Assembly (NCBI RefSeq): GCF_004015795.1
Contig: NZ_ML137218.1
Span: 1,330,311 to 1,394,310 of the forward strand
Length of the DNA: 64,000 bases
Source of the DNA: Falsirhodobacter deserti
GTDB taxonomy: Bacteria; Pseudomonadota; Alphaproteobacteria; Rhodobacterales; Rhodobacteraceae
Reading direction: 5' to 3'
Part shown: positions 17,824 through 26,721 of the stretch, one piece after another
Layout of the letters: each line of letters opens with the position of its first letter
Numbering within the stretch: the stretch's first letter is position 1
The notes under the pieces: generated by a model
What the model was told of the DNA's origin: nothing
Database searches by the model: none
The model's input: the letters and a program-made list of their open reading frames with translations, nothing else
Program-made: the position numbers and the translations under genes

Positions 17824-18729
17824 ATGACATTCTCACTTGCAACAGTAGTTTACAAAGCCGATTTGAAACTTTGGCTACTACAGGCAAAATCTATAGATAA
17901 ATATGTGCCGGAGGATATTCTAGGCGAGATCCTCGTGATCATCAATGAAAGTTGTGATGAAGCGGCTGCGCATGTTCAATCTTTCATCTCTGACAACCTC
18001 GGAAAATTAGGCACTCACGCAAATAAGACCCGCGTAATAGATGGCCGTTCCCTGCTGCTCGATACATGCGACATAGAAGGATGGAGAACCCAGCAGATCC
18101 TCAAGTTGCGTAGTTACAAAGCGTTGGCAGGCAAAAACATCGTCATTACTGATTCAAAGAACCATTTTATCCGCCCTATAATGGCAGGAGATTTCTTCTC
18201 AATCGAAGACGACAAGCCTAGGACATACACCCGTATCAGACGCGACGGGCAGACGCAGCACAAGTGGTTGCGGGACAGTTTGAGCTGCGTGAATGTCTCT
18301 AGAGAATATCTTAAAATGCCTGCGACTCCAACAACCACTCCCTTCCCGATAACTAGAGATGTACTCGAAGATCTTGAAGCTCTGATCTCTACAAAGTTCG
18401 GGTCATTTGAACATCTTTTCTCCGACAAAAGCTGCTATGCAACAGAGTTCCTGATGATAAGTAGCTTCGTATACAAAAAGTTCGGAAGTTTGGATACTTA
18501 CTTCTGTGAGGATTTGGTGCCCCCGATAACGTTGTTCAATAAGGTGCCTGACACTGCGCGGGCTCTTGAACTAATCCAAGATGCCAAAGTCGGGAAGAGT
18601 CATACCTTTTCAATACATTCCAAAAGGATAGCCAAAATAAATCCTGAGGAAAGGGATGCGATTATCGACCTTTGGCAAGAGTTAGAACTCGTCTCTGACA
18701 CAGAGATAGAGATGATCTTTTCAAATTAG
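17824..18729 (+). CDS. DUF6492 family protein (glycosyltransferase-like)
   Basis: 301 residues. The N-terminus FSLATVVYKADLKLWLLQAK and the central GWRTQQILKLRSYKALAG followed by ITDSKNHFIRPI match the DUF6492 family, found in capsule and O-antigen loci and thought to have a GT-A-like fold. Activity unproven. Codon use and base composition are much richer in A and T than in the rest of the window, a sign of transfer. The stop codon lies inside a TTAGGCTCC repeat (18726-18734) that recurs next to the following transposase gene, so the natural C-terminus may have been changed by that insertion. Confidence 0.75.
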   Translation: MTFSLATVVYKADLKLWLLQAKSIDKYVPEDILGEILVIINESCDEAAAHVQSFISDNLGKLGTHANKTRVIDGRSLLLDTCDIEGWRTQQILKLRSYKALAGKNIVITDSKNHFIRPIMAGDFFSIEDDKPRTYTRIRRDGQTQHKWLRDSLSCVNVSREYLKMPATPTTTPFPITRDVLEDLEALISTKFGSFEHLFSDKSCYATEFLMISSFVYKKFGSLDTYFCEDLVPPITLFNKVPDTARALELIQDAKVGKSHTFSIHSKRIAKINPEERDAIIDLWQELELVSDTEIEMIFSN

Positions 18730-18734
18730 GCTCC
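18726..18734 (+). repeat. TTAGGCTCC repeat at the end of the DUF6492 gene
   Basis: Inverted copies (GGAGCCTAA) occur at 19745-19753 and 19785-19793 on the other side of the IS481 transposase, so the transposase fragment is bracketed by this 9-mer. The TAG stop of the DUF6492 gene falls inside it. Confidence 0.5.
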
Positions 18735-18858
18735 AGCCATTCACTTCAGAGCCAAACAGAACGGTTGCCAGAGAATCTGGCGGCGGCGGGCACGCACCTA
18801 GTTGTTTGATCCCATGGTTTGATGGTGCGATCCTTTCTTTGGAATGGAAGGATGCTCT

Positions 18859-19734
18859 ATGGGACAAATTCGTCACGGCAGCGCCACGACCACGCACGCT
18901 GTCCGAGCTGCAATACAACGATCGCAAGCTTCGCTCGCGACGCTGAGCCGGGAGCTCGGCATCAACCCCAAGACGGTCGCGAAGTGGCGCAGGCGAGCTA
19001 CGGTCGAGGATCTCAAGACGGGGCCGAAGGAGCCACGTTCGACGATCCTGACGGAGGCTGAGGAGGCGGCGATTGTCGCGTTTCGACGGCACACGCTGCT
19101 ACCGCTTGACGACTGCCTCTACACCCTGCAGCCATCGATCCCACATCTGACACGCTCAGGGCTGCATCGGTGCCTTCAGCGCCATGGCATCTCTCGCTTG
19201 CCTGACGTGGAAGGCGACAAGCCGAAGCGGTCGAAATTCAAACGCTACCCCATCGGCTTCTTTCACATCGATATTGCCGAAGTTCAGACCGCTGAGGGCA
19301 AGCTATTTCTGTTCGTCGGCATCGACCGCACGAGCAAGTTCGCCGTGACGCACCTCGTCGACAAGGCGGACAGGAAGACAGCTTGGGAGTTCTTGCAGCA
19401 CATGCTCGAAGCCGTGCCGTATCAGGTCCACACTGTCCTCACAGACAACGGCATCCAGTTCGCAGAGCAACCCCGAAACCGGAACACCATCTACTCCAGG
19501 CCCATGCGTTTCGACATGATCTGCGAGGCCAACGGGATTGAACATCGTCTGACAAAGCCCAACCACCCTTGGACGAATGGGCAGGTTGAGCGGATGAATA
19601 GAACAATCAAGGACGCGACCGTCAAACGCTTCCATTACGACAGCCATGACCAGCTCCGCGCCCACCTCGCCGACTTCATGGCGGCCTACAACTTCGCGCG
19701 CAGGCTCAAGACCCTCAGCGGCCTCACCGATTAG
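18859..19734 (+). pseudogene. IS481-family transposase, C-terminus missing
   Basis: 291 codons are intact: N-terminal HTH (RELGINPKTVAKWRRRATV), then the integrase core with FFHIDIAEVQT, VLTDNGIQF and NGQVERMNRTIK carrying the DDE triad. Homologues continue for roughly 30 residues after LKTLSGLTP; here the frame ends LSGLTD and runs into the hairpin and repeats at 19731-19753. The catalytic triad is complete, so activity is not excluded, but the right end of the element appears lost. ATG at 18844 is an alternative start. Confidence 0.75.
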
Positions 19735-19793
19735 GTCTCCTTGCGGAGCCTAAATTATGCAAAGCGCTCAAAAACAATGGGTCTGGAGCCTAA
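19731..19793 (+). repeat. Hairpin and paired GGAGCCTAA repeats right of the IS481 gene
   Basis: 19731-19753 folds as TTAGG(T)CTCC / GGAGCCTAA with a TTGC loop and one bulged T. A second direct GGAGCCTAA lies at 19785-19793. Together with the inverted copy at 18726-18734 they look like the terminal or binding repeats of a transposable element that is not otherwise recognised. Confidence 0.45.
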
Positions 19794-19901
19794 AGATACG
19801 CCGGCATGACGGACAGCCTCGCAGAGAAGCTGGAAGAGGCCGAACGGCGAACAAAGGCTGTAAAAGGAAGTGTAAAACGCCCCCCCAAGGGTGCTAAGCG
19901 C

Positions 19902-19978
19902 TGGTCGGGGCGATAGGATTCGAACCTACGACCTACGGTACCCAAAACCGTCGCGCTACCAGGCTGCGCTACGCCCCG
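19902..19978 (-). tRNA. tRNA-Pro (anticodon TGG)
   Basis: 77-nt cloverleaf on the minus strand. Acceptor CGGGGCG / CGCCCCG, anticodon loop with TGG, T loop TTCGAAT, discriminator A, CCA encoded. Its 3' end faces the accessory island, and a damaged copy of its 3' half closes the island 8.6 kb to the left. Confidence 0.97.
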
Positions 19979-20021
19979 AACCGCCGTGTTCCTAACCCAG
20001 CGATGGCGGGAAGGAAAGCAG

Positions 20022-20495
20022 TTATTCTGCGCAGGGCCAGCTTGCAGTATCTTGGTCCTGCGACGGGTGGCGCATGACGCTGCCTTCGGTGATCCCCAGG
20101 CGCGCGGCAAGGCCGCCATTGATCTCCAACACCGTCAGGATATCCTCGCCGCCGGGAATTAATGTATCATCCAATGGCTGTGCATTGGCATGAACGGAAC
20201 GGACTTCGCCCTGCGCATTCATGAAGATCATGTCCAGCGGAATCAGGGTATTGCGCATCCAGAAGCTTACAGCCTGCGGATAGTCATAGATGAACAGCAT
20301 TCCGGCCGACCGTGGAAGCGTTTCACGATGCATCAGCCCTTGTGCACGTTCAGCCGCGTCATCTGCAATCTCCACGGCAAAGCGGATGGTCCCTTGCTCG
20401 GTGCGAAGCTCGACCTGATCGGCGCGGCAGGCCGCATGTCCCGCGATGGGCAGCGGTCCAAGAACAAGAAGAAGGGCAACAATGCCGGCTTTCAT
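20022..20495 (-). CDS. DUF192 domain-containing exported protein
   Basis: 157 residues with an N-terminal signal peptide (cleavage expected after GHAA). The DUF192 core is plain: RAQGLMHRETLPRSAGMLF, SFWMRNTLIPLDMIF and the C-terminal VLEINGGLAARLGI. DUF192 proteins are small beta-rich proteins, periplasmic in proteobacteria, of unknown role. The true start MKAGIV overlaps the stop of the cold-shock gene by one base (TGATG); a longer upstream frame is chance. Expressed from the cold-shock gene promoter, by arrangement. Confidence 0.88.
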   Translation of the reverse strand: MKAGIVALLLVLGPLPIAGHAACRADQVELRTEQGTIRFAVEIADDAAERAQGLMHRETLPRSAGMLFIYDYPQAVSFWMRNTLIPLDMIFMNAQGEVRSVHANAQPLDDTLIPGGEDILTVLEINGGLAARLGITEGSVMRHPSQDQDTASWPCAE

Positions 20496-21097
20496 CACGC
20501 CCCCCGCACAGCCTCGTCCCAAGCCATAAGCTGGACGGCCATCCGCCCGCGCTTGCCATCCGCAATGCGCAGCACCACCGCCTCTCCCGGCGCGATATCG
20601 GCAAGGCCGGCCGCGCGCAGCACCTCCACGTGAACGAAAACGTCGTCCGGCTTGCCGAAGACATTGGCAAAGCCGAAGCCTTTCGCACGATCGAACCACT
20701 TGATGCGTGCCGGCTCCATCGGTAGGGCCTCCACTGTCTCGGCATCAAGCGTCAGTTCACCTTCGCCCCGAATGATCGAGGGCAGTTCGGGCTTGGCGAT
20801 TCCGACAACCTCCACCGCCTGAACGCCGCGATCGGTCTTCTGGACGCGAACGGAGATGCCCGTCCCGTCGGCAACCGTGCTTTGGCCGAAGTTACGCAAC
20901 ACATTGGCATGCAGAAGGATATCCTGCGAAACGACATCGCTTACCACGAAACCAAAACCTCGCAGAGGGTCGAACCACTTCACCCGCCCCTCCACGACGG
21001 TCTGTCCCTCCTCCAACTCGCTCAACGTCAGCACAACATACCGCCCCGATGTTTCCGTTATCCGGGGCCTTGTCCGCCCTTCCAAAGGCGGTTGCAA
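20495..21097 (-). CDS. Double cold-shock-domain protein
   Basis: About 200 residues with two CSD OB folds. The first RNP1 is VKWFDPLRGFGFVV (near residue 40), the second IKWFDRAKGFGFANV (near residue 132), with RNP2-like DILLHANVL and DVFVHVEVL. Two-domain cold-shock proteins are characteristic of alphaproteobacteria; single-stranded nucleic-acid binding is expected, a role in cold or stationary phase is inferred. The start is uncertain: the only in-frame candidates are TTG at 21097 and a GTG around residue 21-22. Followed with 1-nt overlap by the DUF192 gene. Confidence 0.9.
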   Translation of the reverse strand: MQPPLEGRTRPRITETSGRYVVLTLSELEEGQTVVEGRVKWFDPLRGFGFVVSDVVSQDILLHANVLRNFGQSTVADGTGISVRVQKTDRGVQAVEVVGIAKPELPSIIRGEGELTLDAETVEALPMEPARIKWFDRAKGFGFANVFGKPDDVFVHVEVLRAAGLADIAPGEAVVLRIADGKRGRMAVQLMAWDEAVRGA

Positions 21098-21155
21098 GGG
21101 CGGATGACACCCATAGTGTTAATTTCAACCCTGGATTTAGCAAACTAACCGTAGT

Positions 21156-21755
21156 TCAGGGATTGAGCCGCCTCACGCTCCATTTTTCATCGTCCCGCGT
21201 CCAGCAAAAGCGGTCATGCAGTCGGAAGGCACCATCGGCCCAGAACTCGATCTGGGTCGGAATGATCCGGATCCCGCCCCAGAATGGCGGGCGCGGCGGA
21301 TTGCCTATGAAACGCGCTGTCACCTTCGCAACCTCGGTCATCAGGGCGGCCCGGCTTTCCAGCGGCTGGCTTTGCCTTGATGCCCACGCACCCAGCCGGC
21401 TCTGCAACGACCGGGATGCATAATACGCATCCGCCTGCTCCCCCTCCACGCGGCTGGCATGTCCGCGTACGCGGATCTGGCGGCGCAGCGATTTCCAGTG
21501 CATCACGAAGGCAACCTTGCCAGTCTGGGCGATCTGCTGCCCTTTGGCACTGTCATAATTGGTATAGAAGACGAACGCGTCGGCCTCGATCTCTTTCAGC
21601 AGCACCATCCGCACATCGGGCATCCCGCCGGCATCGACCGAGGCGAGCGCTATGGCATTGGGATCATTCGGCTCCCGCGGCTCCGCCTCAGCCAGCCATG
21701 CCCTTGCTATGGCAAACGGGTCCTGCCCCGCGAAGATGCCCGTACGTTCGTCCAT
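21156..21755 (-). CDS. pdxH: Pyridoxamine 5'-phosphate oxidase
   Basis: 199 residues. FMN-dependent oxidation of pyridoxine or pyridoxamine 5'-phosphate to pyridoxal phosphate. Family motifs: [64 protein letters not shown] and the terminal RRLNP. MDERTG is chosen as start by comparison with relatives; MQRSG at 21776 in the same frame is possible. Divergent from fabI. Confidence 0.95.
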   Translation of the reverse strand: MDERTGIFAGQDPFAIARAWLAEAEPREPNDPNAIALASVDAGGMPDVRMVLLKEIEADAFVFYTNYDSAKGQQIAQTGKVAFVMHWKSLRRQIRVRGHASRVEGEQADAYYASRSLQSRLGAWASRQSQPLESRAALMTEVAKVTARFIGNPPRPPFWGGIRIIPTQIEFWADGAFRLHDRFCWTRDDEKWSVRRLNP

Positions 21756-21887
21756 GGATATCCCCGACCGTTGCATATCCGTCGAACCGTAGGGGAAGAA
21801 GAACAAAACGCAAGGGCAGCGACTTGAAGCGCGACAAAACATCGCCTACACCCGCCAGATAAAGAATAACGTGGCGAGGGAAGCCGG

Positions 21888-22697
21888 ATGAACGGATTGC
21901 TGGCTGGAAAACGCGGCCTGATCATGGGCCTTGCAAACGACAAGTCCATCGCTTGGGGCATCGCCAAGGCCTGTGCCGATCAGGGTGCCGAGCTGGCATT
22001 CTCCTATCAAGGCGAAGCGCTCAAGAAGCGGGTCGAACCCCTTCTGGCGACCATCGGCAGCGATATCATGGTCGAATGTGACGTGGCCAGCGAAGAGTCG
22101 ATGGACAACCTTTTCGCCACACTGAAGGAAAAGTGGGGCAAGCTGGACTTCGTCGTCCATGCCATCGGCTTCTCCGACAAGAGCGAACTGCGCGGCCGCT
22201 ATGTCGACACGTCGCCCGCGAACTTCGCCATGACGATGAACATCTCGGTCTACAGCTTCACGGCCATCTCGCGCCGTGCGGCGGCGATGATGCCCGATGG
22301 CGGCAGCCTGCTGACGCTGACGTATTACGGGGCGGAAAAGGTGATGCCGCATTACAACGTGATGGGCATCGCGAAATCGGCGCTGGAAACGTCCGTCAAG
22401 TACATCGCCGAAGATCTTGGCAAGGACGCGATCCGCGTCAACGCCATCTCGGCCGGGCCGATCAAGACGCTGGCGGCTTCGGGCATCGGCGATTTCCGCT
22501 ATATCATGAAGTGGAACGAGCTGAATTCTCCCCTTCGCCGCAACATCACCCAGGAAGAGGTTGGCAAATCCGCCCTTTACCTGCTGTCCGACCTTGCTTC
22601 GGGCGTAACGGGCGAATGCCTTCATGTGGATGCCGGATACCACGTTGTCGGCATGAAGGCGGTCGATGCGCCCGATATCGACGCGCCTCATAAGTAA
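21888..22697 (+). CDS. fabI: Enoyl-[acyl-carrier-protein] reductase (NADH), FabI
   Basis: 269 residues, SDR fold. Final reduction step of each fatty-acid elongation cycle; the target of triclosan. The N-terminal GLANDKSIAWGIAKA is the FabI nucleotide-binding motif; the catalytic pair is Tyr156 and Lys163 in YGAEKVMPHYNVMGIAKSAL, at the same numbering as in E. coli. The ATG has a weak AGCCGG site. Terminator-like hairpins follow. Confidence 0.96.
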   Translation: MNGLLAGKRGLIMGLANDKSIAWGIAKACADQGAELAFSYQGEALKKRVEPLLATIGSDIMVECDVASEESMDNLFATLKEKWGKLDFVVHAIGFSDKSELRGRYVDTSPANFAMTMNISVYSFTAISRRAAAMMPDGGSLLTLTYYGAEKVMPHYNVMGIAKSALETSVKYIAEDLGKDAIRVNAISAGPIKTLAASGIGDFRYIMKWNELNSPLRRNITQEEVGKSALYLLSDLASGVTGECLHVDAGYHVVGMKAVDAPDIDAPHK

Positions 22698-22730
22698 AGG
22701 GGCCTATCGCCCCGCATTTGCTATCATCCC

Positions 22731-22765
22731 CCGCACCTTCGACATCGGAGGTGCGGATTTCATTT
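22731..22765 (+). terminator. Hairpin after fabI, before gpt
   Basis: Perfect 8-bp stem CCGCACCT / AGGTGCGG (22731-22738 and 22749-22756) with a 10-nt loop and an ATTTCATTT tail. A smaller GGGGC/GCCCC hairpin sits at 22699-22713. The main one ends only 22 nt before the gpt ATG, so it may instead lie in the gpt leader. Confidence 0.5.
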
Positions 22766-22778
22766 CGAGGAAGGCCAA

Positions 22779-23285
22779 ATGTCACCCGAACGTCTGCCGC
22801 ACGAAAAAGGCTTTCACATCAGTTGGGACCAGATCCACCGCGACTCGCGCGCGCTTGCGTGGCGGCTTGACGGGCGCGGTCCGGATGGGGGCGCATGGCG
22901 CGCCGTGGTCGGCATCACGCGCGGCGGCCTTGTTCCCGCGATGATCGTCAGCCGCGAACTGGATGTGCGCGTTGTCGACACGATCAGCGTCAAAAGCTAT
23001 TCCCACCAGTCGCAGGGTGACGCCGTGATCACCAAGGCACCGCAGGCCGACCTGATGGGCGACGGCGAAGGCATCCTGATCGTCGACGATCTGGTGGACA
23101 GCGGCAAGACGCTGGAACTCGTGCGCCGCATGTACCCAAAGGCACATTTCGCCACCGTCTATGCCAAGCCTTCGGGCCGCCCGCAGGTGGATACCTTCAT
23201 CACCGAGGTCAGCCAGGACACCTGGATCTTCTTCCCCTGGGACATGGCGCTGCAATACGTCCAGCCTTATCGCGGAACCGACTGA
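22779..23285 (+). CDS. gpt: Xanthine phosphoribosyltransferase
   Basis: 168 residues. Salvages xanthine and guanine with PRPP. The PRPP-binding motif is [36 protein letters not shown] forms the N-terminal substrate loop; the family end [13 protein letters not shown] is present. The ATG follows a CGAGGAAGGCCAA site. Single gene, with ppiD-like 77 bp downstream. Confidence 0.95.
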   Translation: MSPERLPHEKGFHISWDQIHRDSRALAWRLDGRGPDGGAWRAVVGITRGGLVPAMIVSRELDVRVVDTISVKSYSHQSQGDAVITKAPQADLMGDGEGILIVDDLVDSGKTLELVRRMYPKAHFATVYAKPSGRPQVDTFITEVSQDTWIFFPWDMALQYVQPYRGTD

Positions 23286-23362
23286 CGCGCCCCCATGGTC
23301 GGCCTTGCCCCGTTGCCCGCAAGCCCTTAGGAAGGGCCGGACCATTTCTGAAGGGGACCGGC

Positions 23363-25213
23363 ATGGCTGAAGGCAAGAAACGCGTCAACAAGGTGATGTC
23401 GGTCGCCGTGTGGATGCTGGTGGCGATGCTTATTCTTGGCCTTGGCGGCTTCGGCGTCACCAATTTCAGTACCACCGGCCAGTCCATCGCGACCGTGGGT
23501 GACGAGGATGTGGACGCCAACACCTATGCAAATGCCCTGCAGCAGCAGCTTCAGGGCATTTCGCAGCAAACGGGTCAGGCCTTCACGCTGGCGCAGGCCC
23601 GCCAGTTCGGTCTGGACGCACAGGTGCGCCAGCAGCTCATTTCCTCGGCCGCCCTTTCCAACGAGGCCAGGCGGATCGGCCTTTCCGTCGGTGACAGCGC
23701 CGTTGCGGAAGAACTGCGCCAGAACCAGTCGTTCTTCGGCACCTCCGGCCAGTTCGACCGCGACACCTATGATCTTGTGCTGCGCCAGAATGGCCTGAAC
23801 CCGGCAACGTATGAGGCGGACCTGCGCGACGGCCTTGCCCGCTCCCTTCTGGTGGGGGCCGTTTCGGGCGGCTTCACGGCTCCGCAGGCCGTAACGGATG
23901 CGCTTTACGGCTATATCGCCGAACGGCGCGGCTTCTCGCTTCTGCAAGTAACCGAAGCCGATCTGGAACAACCCCTCCCCGCCCCCAGCGATGAGGATCT
24001 GCGCGCATATTACGATGCGCATTCGGCCGATTTCGCCGCGCCCGAAACGCGCCAGATCACCTACGCCGCGCTGCTGCCTGAAACCGTTGCCCCCGCCCTG
24101 CCCGTGGATGAAGCGGCGCTGCGCAACCTTTACGACCAGCGCATCGACGAATTCGTGCAGCCCGAACGCCGCTTGGTCGAACGGCTGGTTTTCCCCGATG
24201 AAGCCGCTGCCGAGGCTGCGAAGGCACGCATCGATGCAGGTGAAAGCTTCGATGCCATCGTGGCCGAACGTGGCCTGGAACTGGCCGATGCCGATCTGGG
24301 CGATGTCGCGATCGAGGATCTGGGCCCTGCCGGCGATGCCGTTTTCGCACTGGAAGAGCCGGGCGTCGTGGGTCCGCTGGACAGCACCCTCGGCCCGGCC
24401 CTGTTCCGCATGAACGGCATCCTGTCGGAGCATGAGGTTCCCTTCGAGGAGGTGCGCGACGATCTGGCCACCGAGTTCCAGTTCGACGCCGCACGCCGCG
24501 CCATTGCCGATCGCCGTGACACGCTGGACGATGTTCTGGCCGGCGGCGCCACGGTGGAGGATCTGGCAGAGCAGCCCGATGTCACCCTCGGCACGCTTGA
24601 ATACAGCGAAAACAGCGACGACGTGATCGCCGGATACCCCGCCTTCCGTCAGGCTGCAGAAGATGCGCAGGAAGGCGATTTCCCCGAACTCGTCACGCTG
24701 GATGACGGCGGTCTGGTCGCGCTGCGGCTGGACGGCATCAAGCCCGCCGCCCCGGTCCCGTTCGAGGAGGCGCGCGACCGCGTGGCCGAAGCATGGCGCG
24801 CCGATGCCCTGAACCGCGCCCTTGCCGAACGCGCCGAACAGATCCGTCAGGCTGTCCAGGATGGCGCCCCGCTGGCCGATTTCGGCAACGTGAACGTGAC
24901 GGAGCAAATTGCCCGGGACGGCACGATCGCCTCTGCCCCGCCCCAGACCGTGCAAACCGCGTTCAAGATGGAAGAAGGCGCGGCACAGGTCATCGAAACG
25001 CCGAACTGGGTGGGCGTGCTGCGTCTGGACAGCATCGAGACCGCAGACCAGGATGGCGAAGGCGCCCAGGCGCTGAAAGCGCAGCTTGCCGCCCAACTGG
25101 AAGGCGCGCTGGCCAACGATGCCCGCCAGCTTTACACGCAGGCGATCGCCGACAACGCCGGCGTCAGCATCAACCAGACGGTCATCGACGCCGTCCATGC
25201 GCAGATCCCGTAA
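23363..25213 (+). CDS. PpiD-like peptidyl-prolyl isomerase, membrane-anchored
   Basis: 616 residues. A short cytoplasmic start, one membrane helix (about residues 14-33, AVWMLVAMLILGLGGFGV), then a SurA-N-like chaperone region, a PpiC rotamase-like region near 250-370 (RRLVERLVFPDEAAAEAAKA) and a second acidic C-terminal part. Acts on proteins leaving the Sec translocon in the periplasm. Two bp separate its stop from trpE. The protein is very acidic, as is usual in this family. Confidence 0.9.
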   Translation: MAEGKKRVNKVMSVAVWMLVAMLILGLGGFGVTNFSTTGQSIATVGDEDVDANTYANALQQQLQGISQQTGQAFTLAQARQFGLDAQVRQQLISSAALSNEARRIGLSVGDSAVAEELRQNQSFFGTSGQFDRDTYDLVLRQNGLNPATYEADLRDGLARSLLVGAVSGGFTAPQAVTDALYGYIAERRGFSLLQVTEADLEQPLPAPSDEDLRAYYDAHSADFAAPETRQITYAALLPETVAPALPVDEAALRNLYDQRIDEFVQPERRLVERLVFPDEAAAEAAKARIDAGESFDAIVAERGLELADADLGDVAIEDLGPAGDAVFALEEPGVVGPLDSTLGPALFRMNGILSEHEVPFEEVRDDLATEFQFDAARRAIADRRDTLDDVLAGGATVEDLAEQPDVTLGTLEYSENSDDVIAGYPAFRQAAEDAQEGDFPELVTLDDGGLVALRLDGIKPAAPVPFEEARDRVAEAWRADALNRALAERAEQIRQAVQDGAPLADFGNVNVTEQIARDGTIASAPPQTVQTAFKMEEGAAQVIETPNWVGVLRLDSIETADQDGEGAQALKAQLAAQLEGALANDARQLYTQAIADNAGVSINQTVIDAVHAQIP

Positions 25214-25215
25214 CC

Positions 25216-26721
25216 ATGAAGATCATCCCTTCGTTCCACACGTTTGAGCATGGCTGGGCCGCAGGGCAAAACCAGCTGGTCTATGCCCGCATCGCCGCCG
25301 ATCTGGACACGCCCGTTTCACTGATGCTGAAACTGGGAGAGGCACGGTCCGACACCTTCATGCTGGAATCCGTCACGGGCGGCGAGGTGCGCGGCCGCTA
25401 TTCCATCGTTGGCCTCAAGCCGGACCTGATCTGGCGCTGCGAAGGCAGGCAGGTTGCGATCAACCGCGAGGCGCGCTTTGATCGCGACGCCTTCCGCCCG
25501 GTCGAAGCCGATCCGCTGGAAAGCCTGCGCGCGCTGATCGCGGAAAGCCGGATCGAGATGCCGGCCGATCTTCCCCCGCTTGCGGCGGGGCTGTTCGGCT
25601 ATCTCGGCTATGACATGATCCGCCTGGTGGAAGACCTGCCGGACGTAAACCCCGACACCATCGGCGTGCCCGATGCGATCCTGATGCGCCCGTCGGTCGT
25701 GGCGGTGCTGGATGGCGTGAAAGGAGAGGTGACGATTGTCGCCCCTGCATGGGCAGGATCAGGCCTGTCGGCGCGCGCCGCCTATGCGCAGGCCGCCGAA
25801 CGGGTGATGGACGTGCTGCGCGATCTGGACCGGACCCCCGCCGCCGCCCACACCCTGGGCGAGGCGCAGCCCCTGCCCGAGGTGACGTCGAACTTCACGC
25901 ATGAAGGTTTCAAGGCGGCCGTCGAAAAGGCGAAGGATTACATCCGCGCGGGAGATATCTTCCAGGTCGTCCCCTCGCAGCGGTTCAGCCAGGCTTTCCC
26001 GCTTCCCCCGTTCGCGCTGTATCGCAGCCTTCGCCGCACGAACCCGTCGCCGTTCATGTTCTTCTTTAACCATGGCGACTTCCAGATCATCGGGGCCAGC
26101 CCCGAAATCCTCGTCCGTCTGCGCGACGGAGAGGTGACGATCCGCCCCGTCGCGGGAACCCGCAAGCGGGGCGCGACCCCGGCCGAGGATCAGGCACTGG
26201 CCGAAGATCTTCTGGCCGATCCCAAGGAACTGGCCGAACACCTGATGCTGCTGGATCTGGGCCGCAACGACGTGGGCCGCGTCGCAAAGATCGGCACGGT
26301 GAAGCCGACCGAAAAGTTCATCATCGAACGCTACAGCCACGTGATGCACATCGTGTCGAACGTGGTGGGCGAATTGGCGGAAGGCGAGGATGCGCTGTCG
26401 GCCCTGCTGGCGGGCCTTCCCGCAGGCACGGTGTCAGGGGCCCCCAAGGTCCGCGCGATGGAGATCATCGACGAGCTGGAGCCGTCGAAACGCGGCGTTT
26501 ATGGCGGCGGTGTCGGCTATTTCGCCGCGAACGGAGAGATGGATTTCTGCATCGCCCTGCGCACAGCGGTTCTGAAGGACCAGATGCTGCACATCCAGTC
26601 GGGGGCCGGCATCGTCTTCGACAGCGACCCTGAAAGCGAGTATCAGGAAACGGTCAACAAGGCGCAGGCGCTGCGCCGCGCGGCCGAGGATGCGGGCCTT
26701 TTCTCGGGCAACCGCAACTAG
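25216..26721 (+). CDS. trpE: Anthranilate synthase component I
   Basis: 501 residues. Converts chorismate and ammonia to anthranilate with TrpG. The C-terminal chorismate-binding domain carries AGDIFQVVPSQRFSQ, PEILVRLRDGEVTIRPVAGT, ERYSHVMHIVSNV, AGTVSGAPKVRAM and GGGVGYF. The start MKIIPSF is 2 bp after the ppiD-like stop, so co-transcription is likely. It is separated from trpG by a small oppositely directed gene. No leader peptide or attenuator is visible because the gap is too small. Confidence 0.96.
   Translation: MKIIPSFHTFEHGWAAGQNQLVYARIAADLDTPVSLMLKLGEARSDTFMLESVTGGEVRGRYSIVGLKPDLIWRCEGRQVAINREARFDRDAFRPVEADPLESLRALIAESRIEMPADLPPLAAGLFGYLGYDMIRLVEDLPDVNPDTIGVPDAILMRPSVVAVLDGVKGEVTIVAPAWAGSGLSARAAYAQAAERVMDVLRDLDRTPAAAHTLGEAQPLPEVTSNFTHEGFKAAVEKAKDYIRAGDIFQVVPSQRFSQAFPLPPFALYRSLRRTNPSPFMFFFNHGDFQIIGASPEILVRLRDGEVTIRPVAGTRKRGATPAEDQALAEDLLADPKELAEHLMLLDLGRNDVGRVAKIGTVKPTEKFIIERYSHVMHIVSNVVGELAEGEDALSALLAGLPAGTVSGAPKVRAMEIIDELEPSKRGVYGGGVGYFAANGEMDFCIALRTAVLKDQMLHIQSGAGIVFDSDPESEYQETVNKAQALRRAAEDAGLFSGNRN

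Larger units (their letters stand above)
11261..19946. mobile_element. Probable genomic island at tRNA-Pro (8.7 kb, no integrase left)
   Basis: Bounded on the left by the tRNA-Pro 3'-half repeat and on the right by the intact tRNA-Pro gene, whose 3' end faces inward. The interior differs from the core: three glycosyltransferase-type proteins, a coiled-coil protein, three insertion-sequence relics or copies, and, in the DUF6492 gene, a clearly lower GC content. No integrase or recombinase gene was found, so the element is immobilised or was mobilised in trans. The inference rests on the repeat and the cargo, not on an observed empty site. Confidence 0.6.

Noticed and set aside
23327-25198. 623-codon open frame antisense to the PpiD-like gene
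   Set aside because: Mirror of a real gene with clear membrane anchor and domains; composition is that of a shadow frame.
24793-25215. Extended N-terminus of trpE inside the ppiD-like gene
   Set aside because: The frame is open but the sequence is Arg/Pro-rich noise; TrpE homology begins at MKIIPSF (25216).
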